Of a stretch of DNA of 64,000 nt, positions 29,019 to 40,019 are shown in pieces (the first letter of the stretch is position 1; every line of letters starts with the position of its first letter). Under the pieces are notes generated by a model, which saw only the letters and a program-made list of their open reading frames with translations, did no database searches and was not told the DNA's origin. The translations under genes were made by a program, and so were the position numbers. This DNA is from [Borrelia] tanukii (GTDB taxonomy: Bacteria > Spirochaetota > Spirochaetia > Borreliales > Borreliaceae): NCBI RefSeq assembly GCF_030436345.1, contig NZ_CP124038.1, positions 310,001 to 374,000 of the forward strand, in the 5' to 3' direction.

Positions 29019-29939
29019 ATGTTAAAGTTTACTTTAAAAAAAATAATAGGAATAATACCGACTTTACTAGCAATAATTTTTTTATGCTTTTTTGTAATGC
29101 GAATGGCCCCTGGAAGCCCATTTGATTCTGAGAAACCTATTGATCCTCAAGTAAAAGCAAGATTGATGGAAAAATATCATCTTGACAAACCTTTTTATAT
29201 TCAAGCCTTTTATTATATTTCAAACGTTCTCAAAGGAGATCTGGGGCCTTCTCTAAAAAAGAAAGACCTTACAGTTAATCAATACATAAAATTAGGATTT
29301 CCAAAATCACTTACACTCGGGGTAATATCCCTCATCATATCACTATCAATAGGAATACCAATAGGAATATTAGCTGCTATTTATAAAAATAATTATATAG
29401 ATTATATAATAACATCAATAGCAATATTGGGGATTTCTATACCATTATTCGTAATAGGACCAATTTTACAATACTTTTTTGCAATTAAATGGGGCTTACT
29501 TTACACCTCCGGATGGATTACAGAAAGAGGCGGATTTTTAAATTTAATTTTACCTATAATAACTCTTAGCATGCCCAATATAGCTATTTTTGCAAGAATA
29601 ATCAGAGGTTCAATGTTAGAAATAATACAAAGCGACTTTATAAGAACTGCACGTGCAAAAGGACTAAGCTTTAGAAAGATAGTTATAAAGCACATGTTAA
29701 GAGGAGCAATGCTACCTGTAGTAAGTTATATAGGTCCAGCATTTGCCGCTATAATCTCTGGAAGCGTGGTTATTGAAAAAATATTTAGAATTGCTGGAAT
29801 GGGAATGTTTATAACAGAATCAGCACTAAACAGAGATTACCCGGTATTAATGGGGGGACTGTTAGTATATTCAATAATACTGCTTATTTCCATATTAATA
29901 TCAGACATTATATATAAAATGCTAGATCCAAGAGTATAG
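29019..29939 (+). CDS. oppB: Oligopeptide ABC transporter permease OppB
   Basis: 306 residues, six membrane segments. The N-terminal IPTLLAIIFLCFFVMRMAPG block is typical of OppB/DppB. The EAA coupling loop is present near residue 205 (FIRTARAKGLSFRKIVIKH), followed by IEKIFRIAGMG. AAAGGAG precedes the ATG. It forms the inner-membrane channel with OppC, powered by OppD and OppF. Confidence 0.96.
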   Translation: MLKFTLKKIIGIIPTLLAIIFLCFFVMRMAPGSPFDSEKPIDPQVKARLMEKYHLDKPFYIQAFYYISNVLKGDLGPSLKKKDLTVNQYIKLGFPKSLTLGVISLIISLSIGIPIGILAAIYKNNYIDYIITSIAILGISIPLFVIGPILQYFFAIKWGLLYTSGWITERGGFLNLILPIITLSMPNIAIFARIIRGSMLEIIQSDFIRTARAKGLSFRKIVIKHMLRGAMLPVVSYIGPAFAAIISGSVVIEKIFRIAGMGMFITESALNRDYPVLMGGLLVYSIILLISILISDIIYKMLDPRV

Positions 29940-29951
29940 GAGAAAATCAAA

Positions 29952-31001
29952 ATGAATAGCCTTGAAAAACAAAACAAAACAAACAATTCTAAACTCGAAA
30001 GAAGAGCTTGGTCAAGATTTAAAGAAAATAAACTAGCATTCGGCAGTCTTTTTGTAATTGGATTTTATATCTTAATTGCTATTCTGCAACCAATATTGCC
30101 AATATATAAATACCATACCCAAATAGTAGAGCATTCCGATTTACCACCATCTTTTCAGGCTGCTGGAGAACTATGGTACAAGAAAGAAAAAAAATTTATT
30201 GAAAAATTAGCAAAAAAAGAAAAAAGAGAAATAAATGAAGCGGAACTAAAAAAACTCGAAGACATAAAAATAAAAATAAAAAATGAAGTTCAAATAATAG
30301 ATAAAAAAGAAGTAAAAATACATCAAAGAGTATATTTACTTGGTACAGACAATCTTGGACGAGATTTGCTTGCAAGATTAATACAAGGCAGCCAAATCTC
30401 TCTTTCTGTAGGATTTATTGGAGCTTTTTTGTCCATGATAATAGGAACTATTCTGGGTTCAATAGCTGGATTTTTTGGGGGATTGCCTGACAAAATAATC
30501 ACCAAAACAATCGAAATTCTTTATGTATTGCCCTATTTACTTATTGTGATAATACTAATGTCAATAATGGAAAGAAGCATAATAGGATTATTCATAGCAC
30601 TTGCATTTGTATCGTGGTTAACAGTAGCTAGGGTTGTACGAGGCCAAGTACAATCACTGTCAAGTTCAGAATTTATACAAGCAGCCAAAACCTTTGGTGC
30701 AACAAATCAAAGAATAATTTTAAAGCACTTAATCCCCAATAGCATTGGAATGATAGTTATATTCACAACAATAAGAGTTCCAAGCTTTATTATGGCTGAA
30801 GCATTTTTATCCTTTTTAGGACTTGGAATTTCAGCTCCAATGACAAGCTGGGGAGAATTAGTGCAAAATGGAATTGCTACATTTGTCGAATATCCATGGA
30901 AAGTTTTTATTCCGGCTATAGTCATGACAATATTTTTATTATTTATGAACTTTTTAGGTGACGGGTTAAGAGATGCATTTGATCCAAAAGACAGCATCTA
31001 A
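29952..31001 (+). CDS. oppC: Oligopeptide ABC transporter permease OppC
   Basis: 349 residues. After an N-terminal cytoplasmic stretch and the first membrane segment comes a charged insert of about 70 residues (about 70-130, very rich in Lys/Glu, predicted helical) that E. coli OppC lacks. The GTDNLGRDLLARLIQG block and the remaining five membrane segments follow. The EAA loop is FIQAAKTFGATNQRIILKHL. It lies 12 bp after oppB. Confidence 0.95.
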   Translation: MNSLEKQNKTNNSKLERRAWSRFKENKLAFGSLFVIGFYILIAILQPILPIYKYHTQIVEHSDLPPSFQAAGELWYKKEKKFIEKLAKKEKREINEAELKKLEDIKIKIKNEVQIIDKKEVKIHQRVYLLGTDNLGRDLLARLIQGSQISLSVGFIGAFLSMIIGTILGSIAGFFGGLPDKIITKTIEILYVLPYLLIVIILMSIMERSIIGLFIALAFVSWLTVARVVRGQVQSLSSSEFIQAAKTFGATNQRIILKHLIPNSIGMIVIFTTIRVPSFIMAEAFLSFLGLGISAPMTSWGELVQNGIATFVEYPWKVFIPAIVMTIFLLFMNFLGDGLRDAFDPKDSI

Positions 31002-31012
31002 GGAGAAATTGA

Positions 31013-31885
31013 ATGGAAAAAGACAATATATTAGAAATAAAAAATTTATCAATTGAATTTAGATTAAAACATACAACAATTCATCCCGTAAACAATATTA
31101 ACCTATCTGTAAAAAGAGGAGAAATTAGAGCTATTGTTGGAGAATCTGGAAGTGGAAAATCCGTAACAAGCATGGCTATTTTAAAATTATTACCAGAACT
31201 TACAACAGTATATAAAAGTGGAGAAATACTATTTGAAAATCAAGATCTTCTAAAACTTAGCGAAAAAGAACTTTTAAAAATCAGAGGAAATAAAATATCA
31301 ATGATATTTCAAGATCCAATGACTTCACTTAACCCATTTTTAAGAATATCAACTCAACTTGAAGAAACAATAATCTTACATCAAAAATTAGGGAAAAAAG
31401 AAGCCAAAGAAAAAGCAATAGAAATGTTAAAAACTGTTGGTGTTGTAAACGCAGAAGAGAGAATAAAACATTTCCCCCATCAATTTTCAGGAGGAATGAG
31501 ACAAAGAGTAATGATTGCCATGGCGCTAAGCTGTCATCCATCCTTACTAATAGCAGATGAACCTACAACAGCCCTTGATGTTACAATCCAAGAGCAAATA
31601 TTATTATTAATCAAAAACTTATCTAAAAAATTCAATACTTCTACCATATTTATAACGCATGATCTTGCGGTTGTTGCTGAAATTTGCGATACGGTATCTG
31701 TCATGTACCAAGGGAAAATTGTAGAAGAAGGAACAGTAGAGGAAATATTCAATAATCCTAAACACCCCTACACTATTGGACTTTTAAAATCAATTCTTAC
31801 ACTAGAACACGATCCAAATAAAAAACTTTATTCAATAAAAGAAAATCCTATTAATATCACAAAAACCAGTATTGAGGAGTTTTAA
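31013..31885 (+). CDS. oppD: Oligopeptide transporter ATP-binding protein OppD
   Basis: 290 residues. Walker A GESGSGKS near 43, Q-loop IFQDPMTSLNP, signature FSGGMRQRV near 162, Walker B LLIADEPTTALD near 182 and the H-loop ITHD. It is shorter than E. coli OppD (about 337): the C-terminal cysteine-rich iron-sulfur-type extension of OppD/DppD proteins is absent, and the protein ends soon after the oligopeptide-transport tail. It abuts oppF directly. Confidence 0.95.
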   Translation: MEKDNILEIKNLSIEFRLKHTTIHPVNNINLSVKRGEIRAIVGESGSGKSVTSMAILKLLPELTTVYKSGEILFENQDLLKLSEKELLKIRGNKISMIFQDPMTSLNPFLRISTQLEETIILHQKLGKKEAKEKAIEMLKTVGVVNAEERIKHFPHQFSGGMRQRVMIAMALSCHPSLLIADEPTTALDVTIQEQILLLIKNLSKKFNTSTIFITHDLAVVAEICDTVSVMYQGKIVEEGTVEEIFNNPKHPYTIGLLKSILTLEHDPNKKLYSIKENPINITKTSIEEF

Positions 31886-32857
31886 ATGAACAGCAAAAAC
31901 GAAATAATTCTTAAAGTAGAAAATTTAATACAAACATTCATAACTGGAGAAGATTTTTTATTTTGGAAAAACAAACAAAAAGTAAATGCCGTAAACAATA
32001 TTAGCTTTGAAGTTGAAAAAAATAAAACTCTAGGACTCGTGGGAGAATCTGGCTGCGGAAAATCTACTACTCTTCGCTCAATAATGCAGCTTTACACACC
32101 AACTTCTGGAAATATTTACTTTAACGGGAAAAACATAACTAAACTTTCAAAAAAAGAACTCTTAAAAACAAAAAAAGATATGCAAATGGTATTCCAAGAT
32201 CCTCACACTTCACTTGATCCAAGAATGACAATAAAAGAAATAATAGCAGAGCCACTAGAAATATACAATGAAAACAAAATTCTTCCAAAAACAAAAAAAG
32301 AAATAGAGCAAAGGGTAAATGAATTAACAGATATTGTTGGGTTACATAAAAGTATGTTAGCTAGATATCCTCATGAATTTTCTGGTGGACAAAGACAAAG
32401 AATAGGAATTGCCAGAGCACTAGCTTTAAATCCTAAACTTTTACTTTTAGACGAAGCCGTTTCTGCACTTGATGTATCAATCAGAGCTCAAATTTTGAAT
32501 TTACTAAAAAACCTACAAAAAGAATTCAATTTGTCTTATTTATTCATTTCTCACGATCTTGCTGTAGTAAAATATATGAGTGATAAAATCGCTGTAATGT
32601 ACCTCGGAGTTATTCTAGAACTTGCACCCAGAGAAACACTATTTTCAAACCCAATTCATCCATATACTAAAATGCTAATAGCATCAATCCCTGAAATCAA
32701 CCCTGAAAAAAGAAAAAATAAAAATATAAAACTAGACGAGCAAACTCTAGCAAACATTAGAAAAATTCATTTATCAACCCAGGAACACCCAAAACTTGAA
32801 GAAGTAGAAAAAGATCACTTTGTATCTAAATACCTTTTTGATGAAATGAACAAATAA
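31886..32857 (+). CDS. oppF: Oligopeptide transporter ATP-binding protein OppF
   Basis: 323 residues. Walker A GESGCGKST near 52, FQDPHTSLDPRM, signature FSGGQRQRIG, Walker B LLLLDEAVSALDVS and H-loop ISHD. The usual DEPVSALD has Ala in place of Pro, a mild change. It pairs with OppD to energise import. It begins at the base after the oppD stop, with a GAGGAG ribosome site inside oppD, and converges with the p26 gene 13 bp downstream. Confidence 0.95.
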   Translation: MNSKNEIILKVENLIQTFITGEDFLFWKNKQKVNAVNNISFEVEKNKTLGLVGESGCGKSTTLRSIMQLYTPTSGNIYFNGKNITKLSKKELLKTKKDMQMVFQDPHTSLDPRMTIKEIIAEPLEIYNENKILPKTKKEIEQRVNELTDIVGLHKSMLARYPHEFSGGQRQRIGIARALALNPKLLLLDEAVSALDVSIRAQILNLLKNLQKEFNLSYLFISHDLAVVKYMSDKIAVMYLGVILELAPRETLFSNPIHPYTKMLIASIPEINPEKRKNKNIKLDEQTLANIRKIHLSTQEHPKLEEVEKDHFVSKYLFDEMNK

Positions 32858-32870
32858 ACAATTAAAAAGC

Positions 32871-35039
<2,169 letters not shown>

Positions 35040-35042
35040 ATT

Positions 35043-35068
35043 AAATCCCTGCAAAAGGGATTTTTTTT
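35043..35068 (+). terminator. Terminator of eno, possibly bidirectional
   Basis: Stem AAATCCCT / AGGGATTT (35043-35050 with 35056-35063), five-base loop, then a T tract. It lies between convergent eno and rpsI, and the opposite orientation is also followed by a T-rich stretch. Confidence 0.85.
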
Positions 35069-35102
35069 GCTTAATAAAAATGTAAAATTATCAAAAATAA
35101 AA

Positions 35103-35513
35103 CTATCTTTTGGAAAATTGAAAACTTTTTCGCGCTTTTTTCTTCCCAAATTTTTTACGTTCAACTTTCCTTGAATCTCTTGTTAAAAACCCATTAGATC
35201 TCAAAATCATTTTATTAGATTCATCAAGTTCAAAAAGAGCCCTTGAAATGCCGTGTCTTATTGCCCCTGATTGGCCTGAAATCCCTCCCCCATAAACATT
35301 AATATAAAGATCATATTTTCCAAGTGTATTTGTCAAAACCAAAGGCGATAGTGCCATTGTTCTTAAATTCTCAAGTTGGATGTAAGAGTCAAAGTCTCTA
35401 TTATTTACTTTAATATTGCCACTACCCTCTCTAATGTAAACTCTAGCAACAGAAGATTTTCTCCTACCAGTTCCCATTGATAAATTAACATTGCTAAAAT
35501 TTGATTTTTTCAT
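35103..35513 (-). CDS. rpsI: 30S ribosomal protein S9
   Basis: 136 residues. [19 protein letters not shown] near the start, [19 protein letters not shown] in the middle, and the basic C-terminal [17 protein letters not shown] whose last residues reach the ribosomal P site. It ends in KR as expected. It overlaps rplM by four bases, the usual L13-S9 pair. Confidence 0.98.
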   Translation of the reverse strand: MKKSNFSNVNLSMGTGRRKSSVARVYIREGSGNIKVNNRDFDSYIQLENLRTMALSPLVLTNTLGKYDLYINVYGGGISGQSGAIRHGISRALFELDESNKMILRSNGFLTRDSRKVERKKFGKKKARKSFQFSKR

Positions 35514-35974
35514 TTTACCCCTCTTAAATTAGATTCCAGTTTTACAGGATTTTGGGCTTTAAGAGTATGCTCCGAACCAGGAAAGACTCTTAAATTTCTA
35601 AAAAGATCACGCCCCAAAGGACCTTTTGGTAACATACCTTTAATAGCAATCTCAAGAGGTGCACACGGCTTTCTTTCTGACAATGTTCTAAAAGTGTCAG
35701 AATAAAGACCTCCCGGATATCTTGAATGCCTATAATAAAGTTTTTGTTGATATTTTTTCCCAGTCAGCCTAACCTTAGAAGCATTAATAATAATAACATT
35801 GTCACCTAAATCTTGGTGAGGAGTATAATAAGCTTTATGCTTACCTCTTAAAATTTTAACAACATCAACAGCAACTTTACCTAAAATTCTATCTGCTGCA
35901 TCAATTACATACCATTTTTTCTCAACAGTTTTTGGCTTAATCCAAATCGTAACATTATTAGTTATTTTATTCAT
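35510..35974 (-). CDS. rplM: 50S ribosomal protein L13
   Basis: 154 residues. [20 protein letters not shown] near the N-terminus, then [31 protein letters not shown] and [20 protein letters not shown]. The start at 35974 adds about ten residues before the usual L13 beginning; no better start with a ribosome site was found. It is the first of the L13-S9 pair at the end of the long minus-strand run. Confidence 0.97.
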   Translation of the reverse strand: MNKITNNVTIWIKPKTVEKKWYVIDAADRILGKVAVDVVKILRGKHKAYYTPHQDLGDNVIIINASKVRLTGKKYQQKLYYRHSRYPGGLYSDTFRTLSERKPCAPLEIAIKGMLPKGPLGRDLFRNLRVFPGSEHTLKAQNPVKLESNLRGVK

Positions 35975-36026
35975 AATAGCGCATTACCCTAACATATAAT
36001 TTTATGCATAAATCTCATTCATTGTA

Positions 36027-36836
36027 TTATTTGTAAGGATCACTGTCAAGTCCATCAATAAACTTATTTTTAAGATCAAAACAAATTTTTTTAAAATTAT
36101 CCAAATCTCCTTTAGAAAACTTCAAGGGAACAATAGATGGAATGCTAAAATTTGGACTAATTAAATACCCATATTTTAAAAATTCATTAAAAATTTCAGC
36201 ATGATAACAAACATCATAAAGAGGGAACATATACCTATCAATCACTCTAAACAAAGATGTAGCAAAAGAATTAAAATCAACATTAAGATTTTTCTTATAC
36301 AACAAAAGTTTGCTTAATGTATGTCTAGCCAAAGATAAAGTTACAGCATCAAAATTATCTTTAAATTCTATTTTTCTAGAAAGATTATCTATAACAACAA
36401 TGCTAACAGACATACAATCAGGCAAAGGAATATTAAAGATCATAGGATATTTAATATTCTTAAATCCTACTTTAAACTCATATATTCCTTCTTCTTTTTC
36501 CCAAGGCATACAAACTTTATCTTTACCAGTTAAAGATAATAAAAATTCTTTTGCATCTTGCTCTAGTTTAAAAATATAAACAGATCCGGCCTCTTTAAAA
36601 AAAGTAAATACTAAATTGATAAATTGATTTTTAAAAACAGAAGGATAAGGGGATACCAAGCCCCTCGACATAGTTTGCTTAAAAAGACGATTTAAACCTT
36701 GAATTCTATAGCCTAAAAAATTTTTTCCACCATTTAAATATAAGTCTAAATATCTCTTACCATGAATATCGTAAAGATAAAAAAATCTTGCCCTTTTGAT
36801 CACTGGCAAATTATTTATTAAGGACAAATCACACAT
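36027..36836 (-). CDS. Degenerate class III aminotransferase-like protein
   Basis: About 269 residues. Residues about 13-50 (PVIKRARFFYLYDIHGKRY, then LDLYLNGGKNFLGYR) match the start of class III PLP aminotransferases such as glutamate-1-semialdehyde and acetylornithine enzymes. Later, DAVTLSLARHTLSK aligns with the PLP-lysine block (PDxITLAKGLGGG) but lacks the lysine. The protein is about 150 residues shorter than the family. It is therefore probably not an aminotransferase today. The frame extends to 36869, but the ATG at 36836 overlaps the gatB stop by only 8 bp and is preferred. Confidence 0.6.
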   Translation of the reverse strand: MCDLSLINNLPVIKRARFFYLYDIHGKRYLDLYLNGGKNFLGYRIQGLNRLFKQTMSRGLVSPYPSVFKNQFINLVFTFFKEAGSVYIFKLEQDAKEFLLSLTGKDKVCMPWEKEEGIYEFKVGFKNIKYPMIFNIPLPDCMSVSIVVIDNLSRKIEFKDNFDAVTLSLARHTLSKLLLYKKNLNVDFNSFATSLFRVIDRYMFPLYDVCYHAEIFNEFLKYGYLISPNFSIPSIVPLKFSKGDLDNFKKICFDLKNKFIDGLDSDPYK

Positions 36837-38286
36837 TTGATAAACTTTGTAAAAGAATTTCATTTGCAAGTACAGGATTAATTTTTCCTGAAGATTTTTT
36901 CATTATTTGACCCATCATAAATTTGATAGCATGATCTTTGCCCTTTTTGTAAAGTTCAATTGATTTAGGATTTTCGTTCAAAACTTCAAGCACAATCTGC
37001 TTAATAACAAACTTGTCACTTACTTGCTCTAATTGATTTTCACTTATAATAACAGAAGCTGAAACTTCTCTAATCATCATCTCTGAAAACACCTTTTTTG
37101 CCATTTTGCCACTTATTTTACCAGCAACAATAAATTCAACAAGCTCTGTAATATAGCTTGGAAGCAAATTAAATTCAAGAACACTAATTCCTTTATCATT
37201 AAGAACACTTAAAACTTCAGACAATATCCAATTGGCTACTTTTTTAGGATCACTTGCATTAATAACAGCTTCTTCAAAATATCTAAGTAGGTGTTTATCT
37301 GATGTTAAAGTAATAACATCAAAATCGCTTAGCCCATATTGATCTTTAAGCCTAACTCTTGCATCAAATGGAAGTTCAATTAACTTTAAATTTTTAATAT
37401 TATCAATATAAAAATCATCAATCTCTATTAAAGGCAAATCGGGTTCTTGGAAATACCGATAATCAGATACTGTCTCTTTATCCCTTTGAATCACTGTCGT
37501 CCCGCTCTTATCATCAAACCCTCTAGTATGCTTACCGCAACTATCAAGGGTTTTTCTAAATTGAACCCATTCCTCTTGCTGCCTTAATTCTTCATATTCA
37601 ATAGCAGCTTTAATAGATTTAAAAGAATTTAAATTCTTTATTTCAGCTATTGGAGTTTTATACTCAACACCACTCTCTCTAACAATTAAATTAACATTTA
37701 CGTCACATCTAAAAGAACCATTTTCCATATTACATTCTGACAAATCAAGATACCTGAAAATTTCTCTTAAAGAACTTAAAAAGGCAACTGCTTCATCCCC
37801 ACTGCTAATATCCGGAGCAGAAACAATCTCAAGCAAAGGAGCACCTGAACGATTAAAATCAATATAACTTTGATTTTCACTATCTAGCAAATGCAGACTT
37901 TTACCTGAATCTTCTTCCATATGAATTCTAATAATATTAATCTTTTTTAAACCAGAAGGGGTTTCAATTAATAAGCTTCCTCCCTCACAAATTGGCTTAT
38001 CATTTTGAGAGATTTGATATCCTTTTGGCAAATCTGGATAATAATAATGTTTTCTATCAAATTTAACAACATGTCTAATCTTTGAATTTGTGGCATGTCC
38101 TGCTAAAATTGCACTATTAATAAGCTCTACATTCACACTTGGCAATGAACCGGGTAGCCCAAGACAAATTGGACAAATACGAGAGTTGGGAACTCCTCCA
38201 AACTCATTCTTACATCCACAAAAAGCCTTTGTTTTTAAACCTAGCTGAATATGAATTTCTAATCCGATAACTAATTTATATTCCAT
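36829..38286 (-). CDS. gatB: Asp/Glu-tRNA amidotransferase subunit B
   Basis: 485 residues. GatB binds the misacylated tRNA and transfers ammonia. VIGLEIHIQL at the start, zinc-site cysteines in FCGCKNEFGG and CPICLGLPG, the FDRKHYYYPDLPKGYQISQ block, IHMEEDSGKS and RSGAPLLEIVS are all present, followed by a C-terminal YqeY-like tail. It overlaps gatA by 11 bp. Borrelia lacks glutaminyl-tRNA synthetase, so this enzyme should be essential. Confidence 0.97.
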   Translation of the reverse strand: MEYKLVIGLEIHIQLGLKTKAFCGCKNEFGGVPNSRICPICLGLPGSLPSVNVELINSAILAGHATNSKIRHVVKFDRKHYYYPDLPKGYQISQNDKPICEGGSLLIETPSGLKKINIIRIHMEEDSGKSLHLLDSENQSYIDFNRSGAPLLEIVSAPDISSGDEAVAFLSSLREIFRYLDLSECNMENGSFRCDVNVNLIVRESGVEYKTPIAEIKNLNSFKSIKAAIEYEELRQQEEWVQFRKTLDSCGKHTRGFDDKSGTTVIQRDKETVSDYRYFQEPDLPLIEIDDFYIDNIKNLKLIELPFDARVRLKDQYGLSDFDVITLTSDKHLLRYFEEAVINASDPKKVANWILSEVLSVLNDKGISVLEFNLLPSYITELVEFIVAGKISGKMAKKVFSEMMIREVSASVIISENQLEQVSDKFVIKQIVLEVLNENPKSIELYKKGKDHAIKFMMGQIMKKSSGKINPVLANEILLQSLSNV

Positions 38287-39724
38287 TTAATCCCAATTCC
38301 CTAATCACATTTTTTGAAAAACTTAAAAGTTCAAAATCCTTCTTATTGCGCCCAATAATTTGCATTCCAATCGATAATCCTTCCTCATCCTTAGAATACG
38401 GGAGAGAAATGGCAGGAGCTCCAATAAGATTTGCAATCACTGTGCAAATATCTGAATAATACATTTTAACAGGATCGTCAAAATCCAAACCAACTCTAAA
38501 AGGTTTAACAAAGCTTGTTGGGGTAATAATAAAATCACAACTTTCAAAAAGCTTGTTAAATTTAGGAATAATTAAATTTTGAAGAATTTCACAAGCTTTT
38601 GCATAATATTTGGCATCATACCCTTCTGACAATAAATAATTTCCAAGAACAATGCGCCTTTTAACTTCTTCTGACAAGAAATTGCTTCTATGTTTAAAAT
38701 AAAAATCATTAAGACTTAAATTTTCTGATATTCTCTTACCATAACAAAGTCCGGTATAACGAGCAAGATTGGAGGATGCTTCAACAGGAGAAATTGCATA
38801 ATAAATTGATAAAACAATATTAATCTCTTCTATTGAAACTTCTTTTATATTAATACCTTTTGACAAAAGATCAAGTTTAAATTTGGCAAAACTACTTGCA
38901 ACGTTTTTGTCCATTAGATCTTCGCTAAGCTCTTTAATTAAAGCTAAATTTTTACCTTGCAACGACTCTATTTTTAAAGGATAAAAATCATCATCAAAGA
39001 TGTCTACACTAGTAGAATCCATTTTATCAGATCCACAAGTATGCTTTAAAATTAAAGCAATATCTTCAATAGAATGAGAAAAAAATCCTATTTGATCAAA
39101 AGACGAAGCATAAGATGCAAGTCCATAGCGAGAAAGGCCTCCATAAGAAGGCTTGAAGCCTAAAATTCCCGAAAAAGATGCGGGAAGTCTAACAGAACCT
39201 CCAGTATCACTGCCAAGCGAAAAGGGTGCTTGAAAAGCTGAAACTACAGCTGCAGAGCCTCCAGAACTACCGCCTATAACATATTCTCTATTTAAAGGAT
39301 TTAAAGTTGCGCCATAACAAGAAAATTCACAGGTAGAACCCATGGCAAATTCATCCATATTGGTTCTACCAATTAAAATTGCTCCTTTATCCTTAAGCCT
39401 TTTGATCACAGTCGCATCATAAGGAGAAATATATCCTTTTAAAATTTCAGAAGCACAAGTTAAAGATTTATCTTGAATTGAAATATTATCTTTAACAGCA
39501 ATAAGCATGCCAATTAAAGGTAAATCTTCTAATTCACAACTTTTTAAACACTCATCATACCTTTTTGCGATCTCCAAAGAATCATCAAAAAATTCAATAT
39601 ATCCATTGATATCTTTGTTTAATTCATAATTATTTTTATAAGCAAGTAAAATATCATAAATTTTACACTTTTTAGTTAAAACTAATTCTTGAATTTTAGT
39701 TAAAGTTAAATTGCTTAAGTCCAA
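38276..39724 (-). CDS. gatA: Asp/Glu-tRNA amidotransferase subunit A
   Basis: The amidase that releases ammonia from glutamine. The catalytic Ser-cisSer-Lys triad is visible: Lys in AVKDNIS (about residue 78), then GGSSGGSAAVVS and SLGSDTGGSVRLP. A longer frame opens at an ATG at 39769 inside gatC. A TTG at 39724, seven bases after AAGGA, gives 482 residues and the expected N-terminus (DLSNLTLTKIQELV), and avoids the overlap, so I prefer it. It sits between gatC and gatB. Confidence 0.93.
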   Translation of the reverse strand: MDLSNLTLTKIQELVLTKKCKIYDILLAYKNNYELNKDINGYIEFFDDSLEIAKRYDECLKSCELEDLPLIGMLIAVKDNISIQDKSLTCASEILKGYISPYDATVIKRLKDKGAILIGRTNMDEFAMGSTCEFSCYGATLNPLNREYVIGGSSGGSAAVVSAFQAPFSLGSDTGGSVRLPASFSGILGFKPSYGGLSRYGLASYASSFDQIGFFSHSIEDIALILKHTCGSDKMDSTSVDIFDDDFYPLKIESLQGKNLALIKELSEDLMDKNVASSFAKFKLDLLSKGINIKEVSIEEINIVLSIYYAISPVEASSNLARYTGLCYGKRISENLSLNDFYFKHRSNFLSEEVKRRIVLGNYLLSEGYDAKYYAKACEILQNLIIPKFNKLFESCDFIITPTSFVKPFRVGLDFDDPVKMYYSDICTVIANLIGAPAISLPYSKDEEGLSIGMQIIGRNKKDFELLSFSKNVIRELGLNGI

Positions 39725-39734
39725 AACCTTATCC

Positions 39735-40010
39735 TTATTCCAATATTTTAGGAGATGAAAAATATCCATCTAAAAACGAGTTGCTAAGCTTTTTAATTGA
39801 TTCAATGGAAAGAGAAAATCTTACTTTATCCTCACGTAATGTAGAAATCTTTTTTTTATTAGCATCAAAATTAACTTGAACCTCAAAATTTGAAATTTCA
39901 TTAACCAATTTAATAACTTTCTCAAATTTTGAAATAAATTTATCTTCACTCTCTCTGCCTAGTGTAACTAAGCTTAATTTCAAACTATTTTCTAAATGTA
40001 TATCTTGCAA
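39735..40010 (-). CDS. gatC: Asp/Glu-tRNA amidotransferase subunit C
   Basis: 91 residues, the small subunit that wraps around GatA and stabilises GatAB. The family pattern is present in degenerate form: an N-terminal helix with LKLSLVTLGRESEDKFISKF, then a basic middle and LREDKVRFSL toward the end. It starts with TTG at 40010 with a GAGG six bases before. The ribosome site overlaps the uvrD stop. Position directly before gatA supports the call strongly. Confidence 0.88.
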   Translation of the reverse strand: MQDIHLENSLKLSLVTLGRESEDKFISKFEKVIKLVNEISNFEVQVNFDANKKKISTLREDKVRFSLSIESIKKLSNSFLDGYFSSPKILE

Positions 40011-40019
40011 ACTAAACCT

